From NCBI GenBank assembly GCA_021299555.1, contig JAJTGH010000050.1, forward strand, positions 1-39,619: a DNA stretch of 39,619 nucleotides, written 5' to 3'. Positions within the stretch are counted from its first letter, which is position 1. Each line of letters begins with the position of its first letter. The notes beneath the pieces were generated by a model, which ran no database searches, was not told the DNA's origin, and saw nothing but the letters and a program-made list of their open reading frames with translations. A program made the translations under genes and the position numbers. Source of the stretch: Comamonadaceae bacterium. GTDB lineage: Bacteria; Pseudomonadota; Gammaproteobacteria; Burkholderiales; Burkholderiaceae_C. Shown here in pieces: positions 31,208 to 39,205 of the stretch.

Positions 31208-31543
31208 TCACATCTTCATGATTGCGCGAGCTGCTTGGATCGTTTCTCTGCATAAATTTTCTTGCTTGTCGTTCAAAAGTTGAACCGCAAGACGTCGAAT
31301 GGACCTTACTTGGTTGATTTCCTTTTCCGTGACCTTCGCGTCGGGACGCAGGTCTAATACCCGTAGCGCCCCTTTTCCGTACTGCGAGGTAATTGCCGCA
31401 TCCACCTCAGCAATTTGCCGTTCGCACAGGCTCTTGTAGACAGGAGGCTCCGGCTTCAAGTGGACCCTGTAGTAATAGTTGCCGGCCGCTAAGATTGAAA
31501 CGAATAGCGTGGCTGAAATCGAAATGGCAATTCTGGGATTCAT
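31208..31543 (-). CDS. Hypothetical protein with N-terminal membrane anchor/signal segment
   Basis: 'MNPRIAISISATLFVSILAAGNYYYRVHLKPEPPVYKSLCERQIAEVDAAITSQYGKGALRVLDLRPDAKVTEKEINQVRSIRRLAVQLLNDKQENLCRETIQAARAIMKM'; no recognised family. Confidence 0.6.
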   Translation of the reverse strand: MNPRIAISISATLFVSILAAGNYYYRVHLKPEPPVYKSLCERQIAEVDAAITSQYGKGALRVLDLRPDAKVTEKEINQVRSIRRLAVQLLNDKQENLCRETIQAARAIMKM

Positions 31544-31663
31544 CTGCTTCGCAAGAGCGCATTACTAGGTTCAAACGCACCTGGCTCAGCTTAGCAACCC
31601 ACTGTTGCGAAGAGTCTCATTCGATTTGCCGGAAGTCCTGTTGTGCCAATCTCTTGACAACGG

Positions 31664-32299
31664 TTACCAGCGCATCACCTTAGGCCCTAGCCACTGCCCG
31701 ACCCATCCAGTCAGTGCGATTCCGAGCGAGTACCAAACTGCCACGAAGGCAACAGACGTCTCGGGGCAGGCCAATGAATACCCCATCGCACCCACTACGC
31801 CAGCGACCAATCCAGCCGCAAAACCTGCTTGCCTCAGCCGAGTCGGCGCGAGGCTGCGCATAGCCCAAAGAATTGCAGACAGCGCGGGTAACGAGAGCAT
31901 CATCAGCATCCAAGGACAGATCCACCACGTCTGCCCCAACAAAGCGGACCATCGCTCGCCCTCCGGAGTTGCGATCAAAGTCACAGCGCCAGCGAGCAGC
32001 ATCAGTAGGAAAACACCAACGACCGCCGCACGAGCCGTGATCGTCGAAGAAACGGGGCGGGACAGTCTCGCGGCCAAGGCGCTCGCCCCAGCCAGTAGCA
32101 GCACCGCGTAGACAAACTTGATCCACGGAGCTGCCGTGTAAAAAGCCGCCGCAGGCAAAGGGCCGATCAGAACCAGGGCAAGGACGCTGCTGGCCAGAAA
32201 CCCCAGGGCAGCAGCTGCCGCCAATCGGCGTCTCACAGGAAAGTCTGGCGCCGGGCCAGCCTGCCTTGCGAGCATTTCAATCAGAGTGTCGGTTTTCAC
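31664..32299 (-). CDS. NrsF/DUF1109-family membrane anti-sigma factor
   Basis: About six TM segments, 'TDTLIEMLARQAGP' N-terminus typical of DUF1109, two Cys-Pro sites ('WWICPWMLMM' and 'SLACPETSV'); starts by ATGA overlap with the upstream ECF sigma gene. Confidence 0.85.
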   Translation of the reverse strand: MKTDTLIEMLARQAGPAPDFPVRRRLAAAAALGFLASSVLALVLIGPLPAAAFYTAAPWIKFVYAVLLLAGASALAARLSRPVSSTITARAAVVGVFLLMLLAGAVTLIATPEGERWSALLGQTWWICPWMLMMLSLPALSAILWAMRSLAPTRLRQAGFAAGLVAGVVGAMGYSLACPETSVAFVAVWYSLGIALTGWVGQWLGPKVMRW

Positions 32300-32862
32300 G
32301 TGGGCTCCTTGCGGACGAGGGCCGCCAGACGCTTGAGGCCCCGATGAACCTGGACTTTGATCGCCGATTCCGAGACACCTGTCCGTATTGACGCCTGGGC
32401 AACACTCAAGCCTTCAAGTTTGGTCATCTCAATTGCAATGCGTTGGGCCTTTGGCAACTCTTGGAGGAGGCTGTGCAGATCAACGTTAGCCAGAGTTTCG
32501 CCTGGATCCTCGGCTGCCAGGTGTTCTTCCAACCCGTCAATCGGCTCATGCAGGGCTTCACGCCGTCCACGTCGGCGGTAAAGGTCCATCAATTTGTGGC
32601 GGGAAATGCCCAGCACCCAAGCTGACACGGGCTGTGTCGGGTCATAACTGCCACGGTGCAAATGCAGCGCTAGCAAAGTCTCCTGCACGAGGTCCTCTAC
32701 GTCGTCCGGCAGGTTCATCAGATGGCGACGAAAGTAGGAACGCAGTCGCCCCGCAATCAACCGAAGAGCTTTTTGGTACGACAACTCATCTCCTGATTGG
32801 GCGCGCAACCACAGCGGCTTCAGGCCGGACTCGAAGTCACTGTGTTGCGCGTCGTTCTTCAA
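32296..32862 (-). CDS. ECF RNA polymerase sigma factor (SigF-like, paired with NrsF); start codon uncertain
   Basis: Region 2 'DDVEDLVQETLLALHLHRGSYDPTQPVSAWVLGISRHKLMDLYRRRGRR', region 4 'LPKAQRIAIEMTKLEGLSVAQASIRTGVSESAIKVQVHRGLKRLAALV'. The called ORF extends to 33279, but that extension overlaps a divergent gene and two promoter elements; TTG candidates at 32862 and 32784. Confidence 0.85.
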   Translation of the reverse strand: MKNDAQHSDFESGLKPLWLRAQSGDELSYQKALRLIAGRLRSYFRRHLMNLPDDVEDLVQETLLALHLHRGSYDPTQPVSAWVLGISRHKLMDLYRRRGRREALHEPIDGLEEHLAAEDPGETLANVDLHSLLQELPKAQRIAIEMTKLEGLSVAQASIRTGVSESAIKVQVHRGLKRLAALVRKEPT

Positions 32863-32889
32863 TTCGTCGGAGATGATGGTTTGGTTACA
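32862..32889 (-). promoter_or_regulatory. ECF sigma (SigF-type) promoter, autoregulatory copy
   Basis: Minus strand reads TGTAAC-CAAACCATCATCTCCGA-CGAAT: -35-like TGTAAC, 17-nt spacer, -10-like CGAAT; same architecture as two other sites in the window. Confidence 0.75.
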
Positions 32890-32941
32890 CCCATCCAGTA
32901 CGGGCGGTATCTTTTTGCTGATCGGCTTCTGATCACCGTTA

Positions 32942-32969
32942 TGTAACCTTTGCCTTGTCCAGTGCGAAT
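32942..32969 (+). promoter_or_regulatory. ECF sigma (SigF-type) promoter upstream of DUF3047 gene
   Basis: TGTAAC-CTTTGCCTTGTCCAGTG-CGAAT, spacer 17 nt. Confidence 0.75.
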
Positions 32970-32979
32970 TATGGAGGAC

Positions 32980-33834
32980 ATGGACATCCTCCTGGTACCA
33001 CTCGATCGCAAGCGACCCGGCTTGGGGGCGGACATACGATTTCCGCTTGCCACCCTTAAGCCGCTGCACTCTCATCTTGTCCTTCCGGTCGTGTTTTCGG
33101 CCTTGATCGCATTGGCCGCACCGGTGTGTGCGAGCGTTGGCGCTGTGCCGCTTACGGATCCGGTATGGGTTCAGTGGGTGGGGCGATTCGATCTTGGTCT
33201 GGTTCCCTGGCAGGAGGTTCGGCTGAAGTCCGGCCAACGTCCCAACAGCTTCAGATTGACCCAGTGGGAGGGTGTCCACTCGGTCGAGGTCATTTCCCAG
33301 TCCAGCATGTCGCTGCTGGCCCGCCCCATCAGCGTTGACCTCGATGCCACCCCCGTCTTGTGCTGGCGTTGGCGCGTAGGCGCCTCATTGGCTCAGGCCG
33401 ACATGACGCGTAAGGAGGGTGACGATTACGCAGGAAGGGTTTATGTGAGCTTTCGGTTGCCTGCCTCCTCCATTGGCCTTGCGTTGCGTGCCCAACTGGC
33501 GGTGGCGCGGGCCATGTGGGGGCAGGACGTCCCCGATGCTGCGATCAATTACGTCTGGGACAACCGACAACCCGTCGGCACCACCCGCCCCAACGCTTAC
33601 ACAGATCGTGCTCAGATGGTTGTCTTGCGCAGCGGCGATCAGGATGCCGGGCGATGGGTCTGGGAGCGGGTTGACGTGCGCCGTGACGTGACCCGGCTCT
33701 TTGGGGCTGGAGCGCAGCCCATTCAATTGGCGATCACCGCTGATACCGATAACACCCAGTCTGCCGCGCAGTCAGGGTTTGCAGACCTCCATTTCGTGCC
33801 TGCAGACAAACCGTGTAATCGGCAGCACGGTTAG
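32980..33834 (+). CDS. DUF3047 family protein; start codon uncertain
   Basis: 'CWRWRVGASLAQADMTRKEGDDYAGRVYVSFRLP...AINYVWDNRQPVGTTRPNAYTDRAQMVVLRSGDQDAGRWVWERVDVRRDVTRLFG' matches DUF3047 style; hydrophobic export signal 'LVLPVVFSALIALAAPVCAS' near the N-terminus. Confidence 0.8.
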   Translation: MDILLVPLDRKRPGLGADIRFPLATLKPLHSHLVLPVVFSALIALAAPVCASVGAVPLTDPVWVQWVGRFDLGLVPWQEVRLKSGQRPNSFRLTQWEGVHSVEVISQSSMSLLARPISVDLDATPVLCWRWRVGASLAQADMTRKEGDDYAGRVYVSFRLPASSIGLALRAQLAVARAMWGQDVPDAAINYVWDNRQPVGTTRPNAYTDRAQMVVLRSGDQDAGRWVWERVDVRRDVTRLFGAGAQPIQLAITADTDNTQSAAQSGFADLHFVPADKPCNRQHG

Positions 33835-33851
33835 GACCCGGGAGTCGAGTT

Positions 33852-33879
33852 TGTAACTTTTCAGTCCGGCCCGACGAAT
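33852..33879 (+). promoter_or_regulatory. ECF sigma (SigF-type) promoter upstream of arsS cluster
   Basis: TGTAAC-TTTTCAGTCCGGCCCGA-CGAAT, spacer 17 nt; 32 nt between the -10-like element and the arsS ATG. Confidence 0.75.
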
Positions 33880-33911
33880 AGCCTAGGACACCAATCCTTT
33901 GATTGAGCAGC

Positions 33912-34919
33912 ATGCGACCCACCCTACCTCTTCTCGTCAAGACTGACTTTCCTGCGTTGCAGCGCAAGGTTTTGGAAACGCTGCAGATCAACCTGGGCTA
34001 CAAGTGCAACCAGACCTGTCTGCACTGCCATGTGAACGCAGGGCCCCATCGCACCGAAATGATGGACGAAGACACGGTCAAGTTGGTGCTGGCTGTTTTG
34101 AAGACACGCCACATCAAGACGGTGGATTTAACTGGTGGGGCGCCCGAGCTTAATGTCAACTTTCGCGCGCTCGTGCAACAGGCGCGCCAAATGGGGGCGC
34201 GGGTGATCGATCGCTGCAACCTGACCATCCTCTCGGAGCCTGGGCAGGAAGGGCTGGCAGAGTTCCTGGCCGAACAGGGCGTCGAAGTAACGGCTTCTCT
34301 ACCTTGCTATTCGCCTTCGAACGTGGATCGCCAGCGCGGAGATGGGGTGTTCGAGCGCAGCATCGCGGGCCTGCAATTGCTCAATGAACTGGGCTATGGA
34401 CAACCCGGTTCTGGCTTGACGCTCAACCTCGTCTACAACCCACAGGGTCCCGTGCTGCCACCCGCACAAGGTCCCCTCGAGGCCGACTACAAGCGGGAGC
34501 TGTGGCAGCACTTCGGCATCCGCTTCAATCAGTTGTTTGCCATCACCAACATGCCGGTGCAGCGTTTTGGCAGCACCCTCGTCAGCAAGGGTAGCTTTGA
34601 GGGCTACATGCGCCTGCTCAAGGACTCCTATCGCCCTGAAAATCTTGAGACGGTGATGTGCCGAACCCTTCTGAGTGTGGATTGGCAGGGTTACCTCTAC
34701 GACTGCGACTTCAACCAGATGCTGGGCATACCGGCTACGCTGGGGCCCGCATCAAGGCCGCACCTGCGCGACCTCCTTGGTGCCGATGTGACCGGCACCC
34801 CGATCCGCGTGGCGGACCATTGCTACGGTTGCACGGCTGGACAAGGCAGCAGTTGCGGTGGCGCCCTGGAAACTGAACCCAGCGGCCAGAAGCTCGCGTG
34901 CGCCGCCGGAGAGTCATGA
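33912..34919 (+). CDS. arsS: Arsenosugar biosynthesis radical SAM protein ArsS (radical SAM plus C-terminal DUF3641)
   Basis: 'LQINLGYKCNQTCLHCHVNAGPHRTEMM' CxxxCxxC, 'VDLTGGAPELN', 'CYSPSNVDRQRGDGVFERSI', C-terminal 'CRTLLSVDWQGYLYDCDFNQMLG...DHCYGCTAGQGSSCGGA'. Confidence 0.93.
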   Translation: MRPTLPLLVKTDFPALQRKVLETLQINLGYKCNQTCLHCHVNAGPHRTEMMDEDTVKLVLAVLKTRHIKTVDLTGGAPELNVNFRALVQQARQMGARVIDRCNLTILSEPGQEGLAEFLAEQGVEVTASLPCYSPSNVDRQRGDGVFERSIAGLQLLNELGYGQPGSGLTLNLVYNPQGPVLPPAQGPLEADYKRELWQHFGIRFNQLFAITNMPVQRFGSTLVSKGSFEGYMRLLKDSYRPENLETVMCRTLLSVDWQGYLYDCDFNQMLGIPATLGPASRPHLRDLLGADVTGTPIRVADHCYGCTAGQGSSCGGALETEPSGQKLACAAGES

Positions 34920-37084
34920 TGAGTGCGCCCCGACTTTGGGTCCGGTGGCTCTTGCTGTTGCTAGGTGGTCTGGTCCTGTGGATGGCCTACCGGCACTGGG
35001 ACCTAGGCCAGTGGCTGACCCTGGATCAGCTCAAGGCCAGCCGAGATACGCTGGCCAGCCTCTACACGAATCATCCGCTGCAGACGGCCCTTGCCTTTTT
35101 TGGGGTGTATGTTCTGGCTGCCGCGCTGTCATTTCCGGGCGCATCCATCCTCACCCTGGCTGCGGGTGCTATGTTTGGCTGGGCGCTGGGTCTTCTGCTG
35201 GTGTCGTTCGCCTCCAGCGTGGGTGCGCTGCTGGCTTTCTGGGTATCGCGTTACTTGCTGCGCGACTTCTTCCAGCAGCGCTTCGGCAAGCTGCTGCGGC
35301 CCATCAACGACGGGCTGGCCAAGGATGGCACGTTCTATCTCCTGACGCTGCGGCTGGTGCCCGTGTTTCCGTTCTGGCTGATCAACCTGCTGATGGGCCT
35401 GACCACGCTGGGGGCACGCAAGTTCTACATCGTCAGTCAGGTTGGGATGCTGGCGGGCACGGCGGTCTACGTCAACGCGGGCACCCAACTGGCGGCGATC
35501 GAATCGACGAGCGAAGTGCTGTCTCCCGGCCTGCTGGGGAGCCTGGCACTTCTGGGGGTGTTTCCGCTGCTGGCGAAGTTCGTGGTGGGCGCGCTGCAAA
35601 GGCGCAAGCTGTATGCGCGCTGGGAACGTCCCAAGCGTTTTGACCGCAACCTGGTGGTCATCGGGGCAGGCGCGGGCGGCCTGGTGTCGGCCTATATCGC
35701 CGCTGCCGTGAAGGCCAAGGTGACGCTGATTGAAGGCCACAAGATGGGCGGCGACTGCCTGAACTACGGCTGCGTGCCGAGCAAGGCCCTCATTCGCTCG
35801 GCCAAGGCGATCAAGCAACTGCGAAAGGCGCAGACCTTTGGGCTGCGGGACGCCCAGGGTACGGTGGACTTTGCCGCTGTGATGCAGCGGGTACACAGCG
35901 TGATTCGTGAGGTCGAGCCGCACGATTCGGTGGAGCGGTACACGGGGCTGGGGGTGCAGGTGCTGCAAGGACATGCGCGCATCACTTCGCCCTGGACCGT
36001 CGAGATGACGCTGGCCGATGGAGGCACCCAGACCCTGAGTACCCGCAACATCGTCATTGCCGCCGGGGCCAGCCCTTTCGTTCCGCCCATTCCTGGTTTG
36101 AAAGAGGCAGGCTTTCTGACCAGCGACACGGTATGGAACCTGACTGAACTGCCCCGCCGGCTGGTCGTGCTGGGCGGCGGCCCCATCGGCAGCGAACTGG
36201 CACAGAGCTTCGCGCGCCTGGGTAGCGAGGTGACACAGGTGGAGATGGCGCCGCGCATCATGGTGCGCGAAGACCCTGAAGTCAGCGAGTTGGTTGCAGC
36301 TTCGCTGCGCGCCGACGGGGTGAACATCCTGACCCGGCACCAGGCGGTGCGTGTGGAGATGGCCAATGGTGAAAAGCGCCTGATCGTCCAGCACGGTGGC
36401 GAGGAACTTGCCGTGCCTTTCGATGAACTGCTCTGTGCCGTAGGCCGCAGCCCGCGCGTCAGCGGTTATGGACTGGAAGAACTGGGCATTTCGCTCACGC
36501 CGCGCAAGACCATCGAGACCAACGACTACCTGCAAACGCTCTACCCCAACATCTACGCGGTGGGCGATGTGGCGGGTCCGTTCCAGTTCACCCACACGGC
36601 TGCACACCAGGCCTGGTATGCGGCGGTTAACGCCCTGTTTGGACGCTTCAAACGCTTCAAGGCCGACTACTCGGTCATCCCGTGGGCCACCTTCACCGAT
36701 CCGGAAGTGGCCCGCGTGGGCCTGTCGGAAACCGAAGCACAGGACAAAGGCATTGCCTTCGAGGTCACGAAATACGGCATCGACGACCTGGATCGTGCCA
36801 TTGCCGACGGCACCGCAGACGGTTTCGTCAAGGTTCTGACGGTGCCTGGCAAAGACAAGATTTTGGGCGTGACCATCGTCGGGGAACACGCGGGCGATCT
36901 TCTGGCTGAGTACGTGCTGGCCATGAAGCACGGCTTGGGCCTGAACAAGATCCTGGGCACCATCCACACCTACCCCACGCTCTCTGAAGCCAACAAGTAC
37001 GCAGCCGGCGAGTGGAAACGTGCACACGCGCCGCAGAGGGTCTTGGGCTGGTTGGAAAGGTTTCACGCTTGGGAGCGCGCATGA
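34916..37084 (+). CDS. Fusion of TVP38/TMEM64 membrane domain with mercuric reductase-like FAD/NAD(P) disulfide oxidoreductase
   Basis: N-terminus 'FFGVYVLAAALSFPGASILTLAAGAMFGWALGLLLVSFASSVGALLAFWVSRYLLRD' (TVP38); C-terminus 'NLVVIGAGAGGLVSAYIAAAVKAKVTLIEGHKMGGDCLNYGCVPSKALIRSAK' with redox CxxxxC and 'TIHTYPTLSEANKYAAGEWKR'. Confidence 0.93.
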   Translation: MMSAPRLWVRWLLLLLGGLVLWMAYRHWDLGQWLTLDQLKASRDTLASLYTNHPLQTALAFFGVYVLAAALSFPGASILTLAAGAMFGWALGLLLVSFASSVGALLAFWVSRYLLRDFFQQRFGKLLRPINDGLAKDGTFYLLTLRLVPVFPFWLINLLMGLTTLGARKFYIVSQVGMLAGTAVYVNAGTQLAAIESTSEVLSPGLLGSLALLGVFPLLAKFVVGALQRRKLYARWERPKRFDRNLVVIGAGAGGLVSAYIAAAVKAKVTLIEGHKMGGDCLNYGCVPSKALIRSAKAIKQLRKAQTFGLRDAQGTVDFAAVMQRVHSVIREVEPHDSVERYTGLGVQVLQGHARITSPWTVEMTLADGGTQTLSTRNIVIAAGASPFVPPIPGLKEAGFLTSDTVWNLTELPRRLVVLGGGPIGSELAQSFARLGSEVTQVEMAPRIMVREDPEVSELVAASLRADGVNILTRHQAVRVEMANGEKRLIVQHGGEELAVPFDELLCAVGRSPRVSGYGLEELGISLTPRKTIETNDYLQTLYPNIYAVGDVAGPFQFTHTAAHQAWYAAVNALFGRFKRFKADYSVIPWATFTDPEVARVGLSETEAQDKGIAFEVTKYGIDDLDRAIADGTADGFVKVLTVPGKDKILGVTIVGEHAGDLLAEYVLAMKHGLGLNKILGTIHTYPTLSEANKYAAGEWKRAHAPQRVLGWLERFHAWERA

Positions 37085-37908
37085 GGCTCACACGGCGTCA
37101 ATGCATGTCAGTGCTCGGCGTCACCGCGTTCGCCCCCCTGGTGCTGGCGCAGACTTTCGACCACACCCACGCAGCCTGGAACCGCTTGGTCAAATCGCTC
37201 GTGGTGGTGCAACGTGGCGGCCGCGCCTCCCAGGTACGTTACGCCGGGTTCCTGGCGCAAAGGGGCGCGTTGCAGGACTACCTACGTCAACTCTCGGCGG
37301 TGCCTCGGGTGAATTTCGAGGCATTCACCCGGGCGCAGCAAATGGCGTTCTTGATCAACGCCTACAACGCCTTCACCGTCGAGTTGATCCTGACGCGCTA
37401 CCCGCGTCTCGCATCCATCAAGGACCTGGGCAACTGGCTGTCCACCCCCTGGAAGTTGCGCTGGATTGCGCTGTTGGGTGAGACGGTCTCGCTCGACGAT
37501 ATCGAACACGGCATGCTTCGCAAGCGCGGCGTGTACAACGATCCACGCATCCACTTTGCGGTGAACTGTGCCTCCATCGGCTGCCCCATGCTGCGCGAGG
37601 AAGCTTACGTTCCCGAGCTGATTGACCAGCAGCTGGATGCGCAAATGCAGCGCTTCATGGCTGACCGGGAACGCAACCGCTGGAACCCGAAGACTGAACA
37701 GCTAGAACTGTCACGCATCTTCGACTGGTATGCCGAGGACTTCCGGCTGGGCCACCAAGGCATCTATTCCTTGCATGGGTTGGCGGCTCGCTTCGCCGAC
37801 GCTCTGGCTGACGTCGAAGCCGACCGCGCCCGCATCCGCTCCACCCAGGTGTTGATCACCTACCTGGACTATGACTGGCGCCTCAATGACGCCAAGGGAA
37901 CGCCATGA
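37081..37908 (+). CDS. DUF547 domain protein with signal peptide
   Basis: 'RAQQMAFLINAYNAFTVELILTRYPRLASIKDLG', 'DDIEHGMLRKRGVYNDPRIHFAVNCASIGCPMLREEAYVPELIDQQLDAQMQRFMAD'. Confidence 0.92.
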   Translation: MRLTRRQCMSVLGVTAFAPLVLAQTFDHTHAAWNRLVKSLVVVQRGGRASQVRYAGFLAQRGALQDYLRQLSAVPRVNFEAFTRAQQMAFLINAYNAFTVELILTRYPRLASIKDLGNWLSTPWKLRWIALLGETVSLDDIEHGMLRKRGVYNDPRIHFAVNCASIGCPMLREEAYVPELIDQQLDAQMQRFMADRERNRWNPKTEQLELSRIFDWYAEDFRLGHQGIYSLHGLAARFADALADVEADRARIRSTQVLITYLDYDWRLNDAKGTP

Positions 37909-38585
37909 GCGCAGTCGCCTTGTCGATCATTGTCCCGGTACTGAACGAGGCCGCTGGCATTGAAGCCACCCTGCGTGCCTTGGCTCACCTGAGGCAACAG
38001 GGCGCCGAGGTGATCGTGGTGGACGGCGGTAGCCACGATGACACCTTCCATCAGGCCCAGGCGCATGCCTCGGTCGTACTCACCGCGCCGCGTGGCCGGG
38101 CGAGGCAAATGAATGCGGGGGCGGCGAAGGCACGGGGCGAGGTGTTGCTGTTCCTGCATGCCGACACCCAACTGCCGCCACAGGCCGACCGGCTTGTGCT
38201 GGACGCTATCGCAGCCGGTGCGGTGTGGGGGCGCTTTGACGTCCGGATCGTCGGCTCCGCCTGGATGTTGCGCGTCGTCGCGGCGCTCATGAATGCCCGC
38301 TCTCGTCTGAGCGGGATCGCCACCGGCGACCAGGCCCTGTTCGTGCGGCGCGACACCTTCGAACGCATCGGCGGTTTCCCCGAGCAGCCACTGATGGAGG
38401 ATATCGAACTCTCCAAGCGGCTACGCCAATGGGCGCGACCGGCCTGCCTGCGTGCCCAGGTGGCCACCTCTGGCCGGCGTTGGGAAAGCCGCGGCGTGTG
38501 GACGACCATCCTTCTGATGTGGCGCCTGCGCTGGCGCTATTGGCGCGGCGAATCCCCCGAGCGACTGGCAGAGGCTTACCGATGA
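37905..38585 (+). CDS. TIGR04283-type (arsenosugar-associated) family 2 glycosyltransferase
   Basis: 'LSIIVPVLNEAAGIEATLRALAHLRQQGAEVIVVDGGSHDDT...ARQMNAGAAKARGEVLLFLHADTQLP', 'GDQALFVRRDTFERIGGFPEQPLMEDIELSKRLR'. Confidence 0.92.
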   Translation: MSAVALSIIVPVLNEAAGIEATLRALAHLRQQGAEVIVVDGGSHDDTFHQAQAHASVVLTAPRGRARQMNAGAAKARGEVLLFLHADTQLPPQADRLVLDAIAAGAVWGRFDVRIVGSAWMLRVVAALMNARSRLSGIATGDQALFVRRDTFERIGGFPEQPLMEDIELSKRLRQWARPACLRAQVATSGRRWESRGVWTTILLMWRLRWRYWRGESPERLAEAYR

Positions 38586-39205
38586 CCACCGCCCTGATCG
38601 TCTTTGCCAAGGCCCCTGTGGCCGGGTTGGCCAAAACCCGCCTGATCCCTGCACTGGGCCCTGAGGGCGCTGCCAATCTGGCTGAGCGTTTGCTGGAACA
38701 CACCCTGCAGCAGGCGCGGGCCCTGCCCGTCGAGCACCTCGAGTTGTGCGTTTCGCCCAACGACCAGCACCCGGCGTTCGGTCGTGCCTGCGACGTGTCG
38801 GGTGACCGTTTGCATCTCACGCTGCAGGGCGAAGGCGATCTGGGCCAGCGCATGTACCGGGCCTTGAGCCGGGTGCTGTCCGTACACCGCCGTGCCTTGT
38901 TGATCGGTACCGACGCCCCGGCGCTCGATGCCCGCATCTTGGCGCAGGCCGAACAGGCGCTCGATCTGGCTCCTGCCGTGTTCGTGCCTGCACTCGATGG
39001 GGGTTACGCACTCGTCGGCCTGACGCGCCCCGTACCAGAGCTGTTCCTGGACATGACCTGGAGTACGCCCCAGGTCATGCAGGACACCCGTGCCAGGGCT
39101 CGAAAGATCGGTTTGCCCTGGACGGAACTGCCGGCCGTGCCAGACATCGACGAGCCGGCAGACCTGGCGCACTTGCCGGAGGGCTGGCTGCCATGCAACG
39201 CGTGA
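38582..39205 (+). CDS. TIGR04282-type (arsenosugar-associated) DUF2064 glycosyltransferase/nucleotidyltransferase-like protein
   Basis: 'ALIVFAKAPVAGLAKTRLIPALGPEGAANLAERLLEHTL', 'LIGTDAPALDARILAQAEQAL...VFVPALDGGYALVGL'; overlaps preceding gene (ATGA). Confidence 0.92.
   Translation: MTTALIVFAKAPVAGLAKTRLIPALGPEGAANLAERLLEHTLQQARALPVEHLELCVSPNDQHPAFGRACDVSGDRLHLTLQGEGDLGQRMYRALSRVLSVHRRALLIGTDAPALDARILAQAEQALDLAPAVFVPALDGGYALVGLTRPVPELFLDMTWSTPQVMQDTRARARKIGLPWTELPAVPDIDEPADLAHLPEGWLPCNA

Noticed and set aside
32296-33279. Full 327-aa version of the ECF sigma ORF including the N-terminal extension
   Set aside because: The extension is antisense to the DUF3047 gene, contains two promoter elements and lacks homology-like sequence; the sigma protein is probably much shorter.
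35129-37066. 645-aa minus-strand ORF opposite the TVP38-reductase gene
   Set aside because: Antisense to a confidently identified gene; no recognisable domain.
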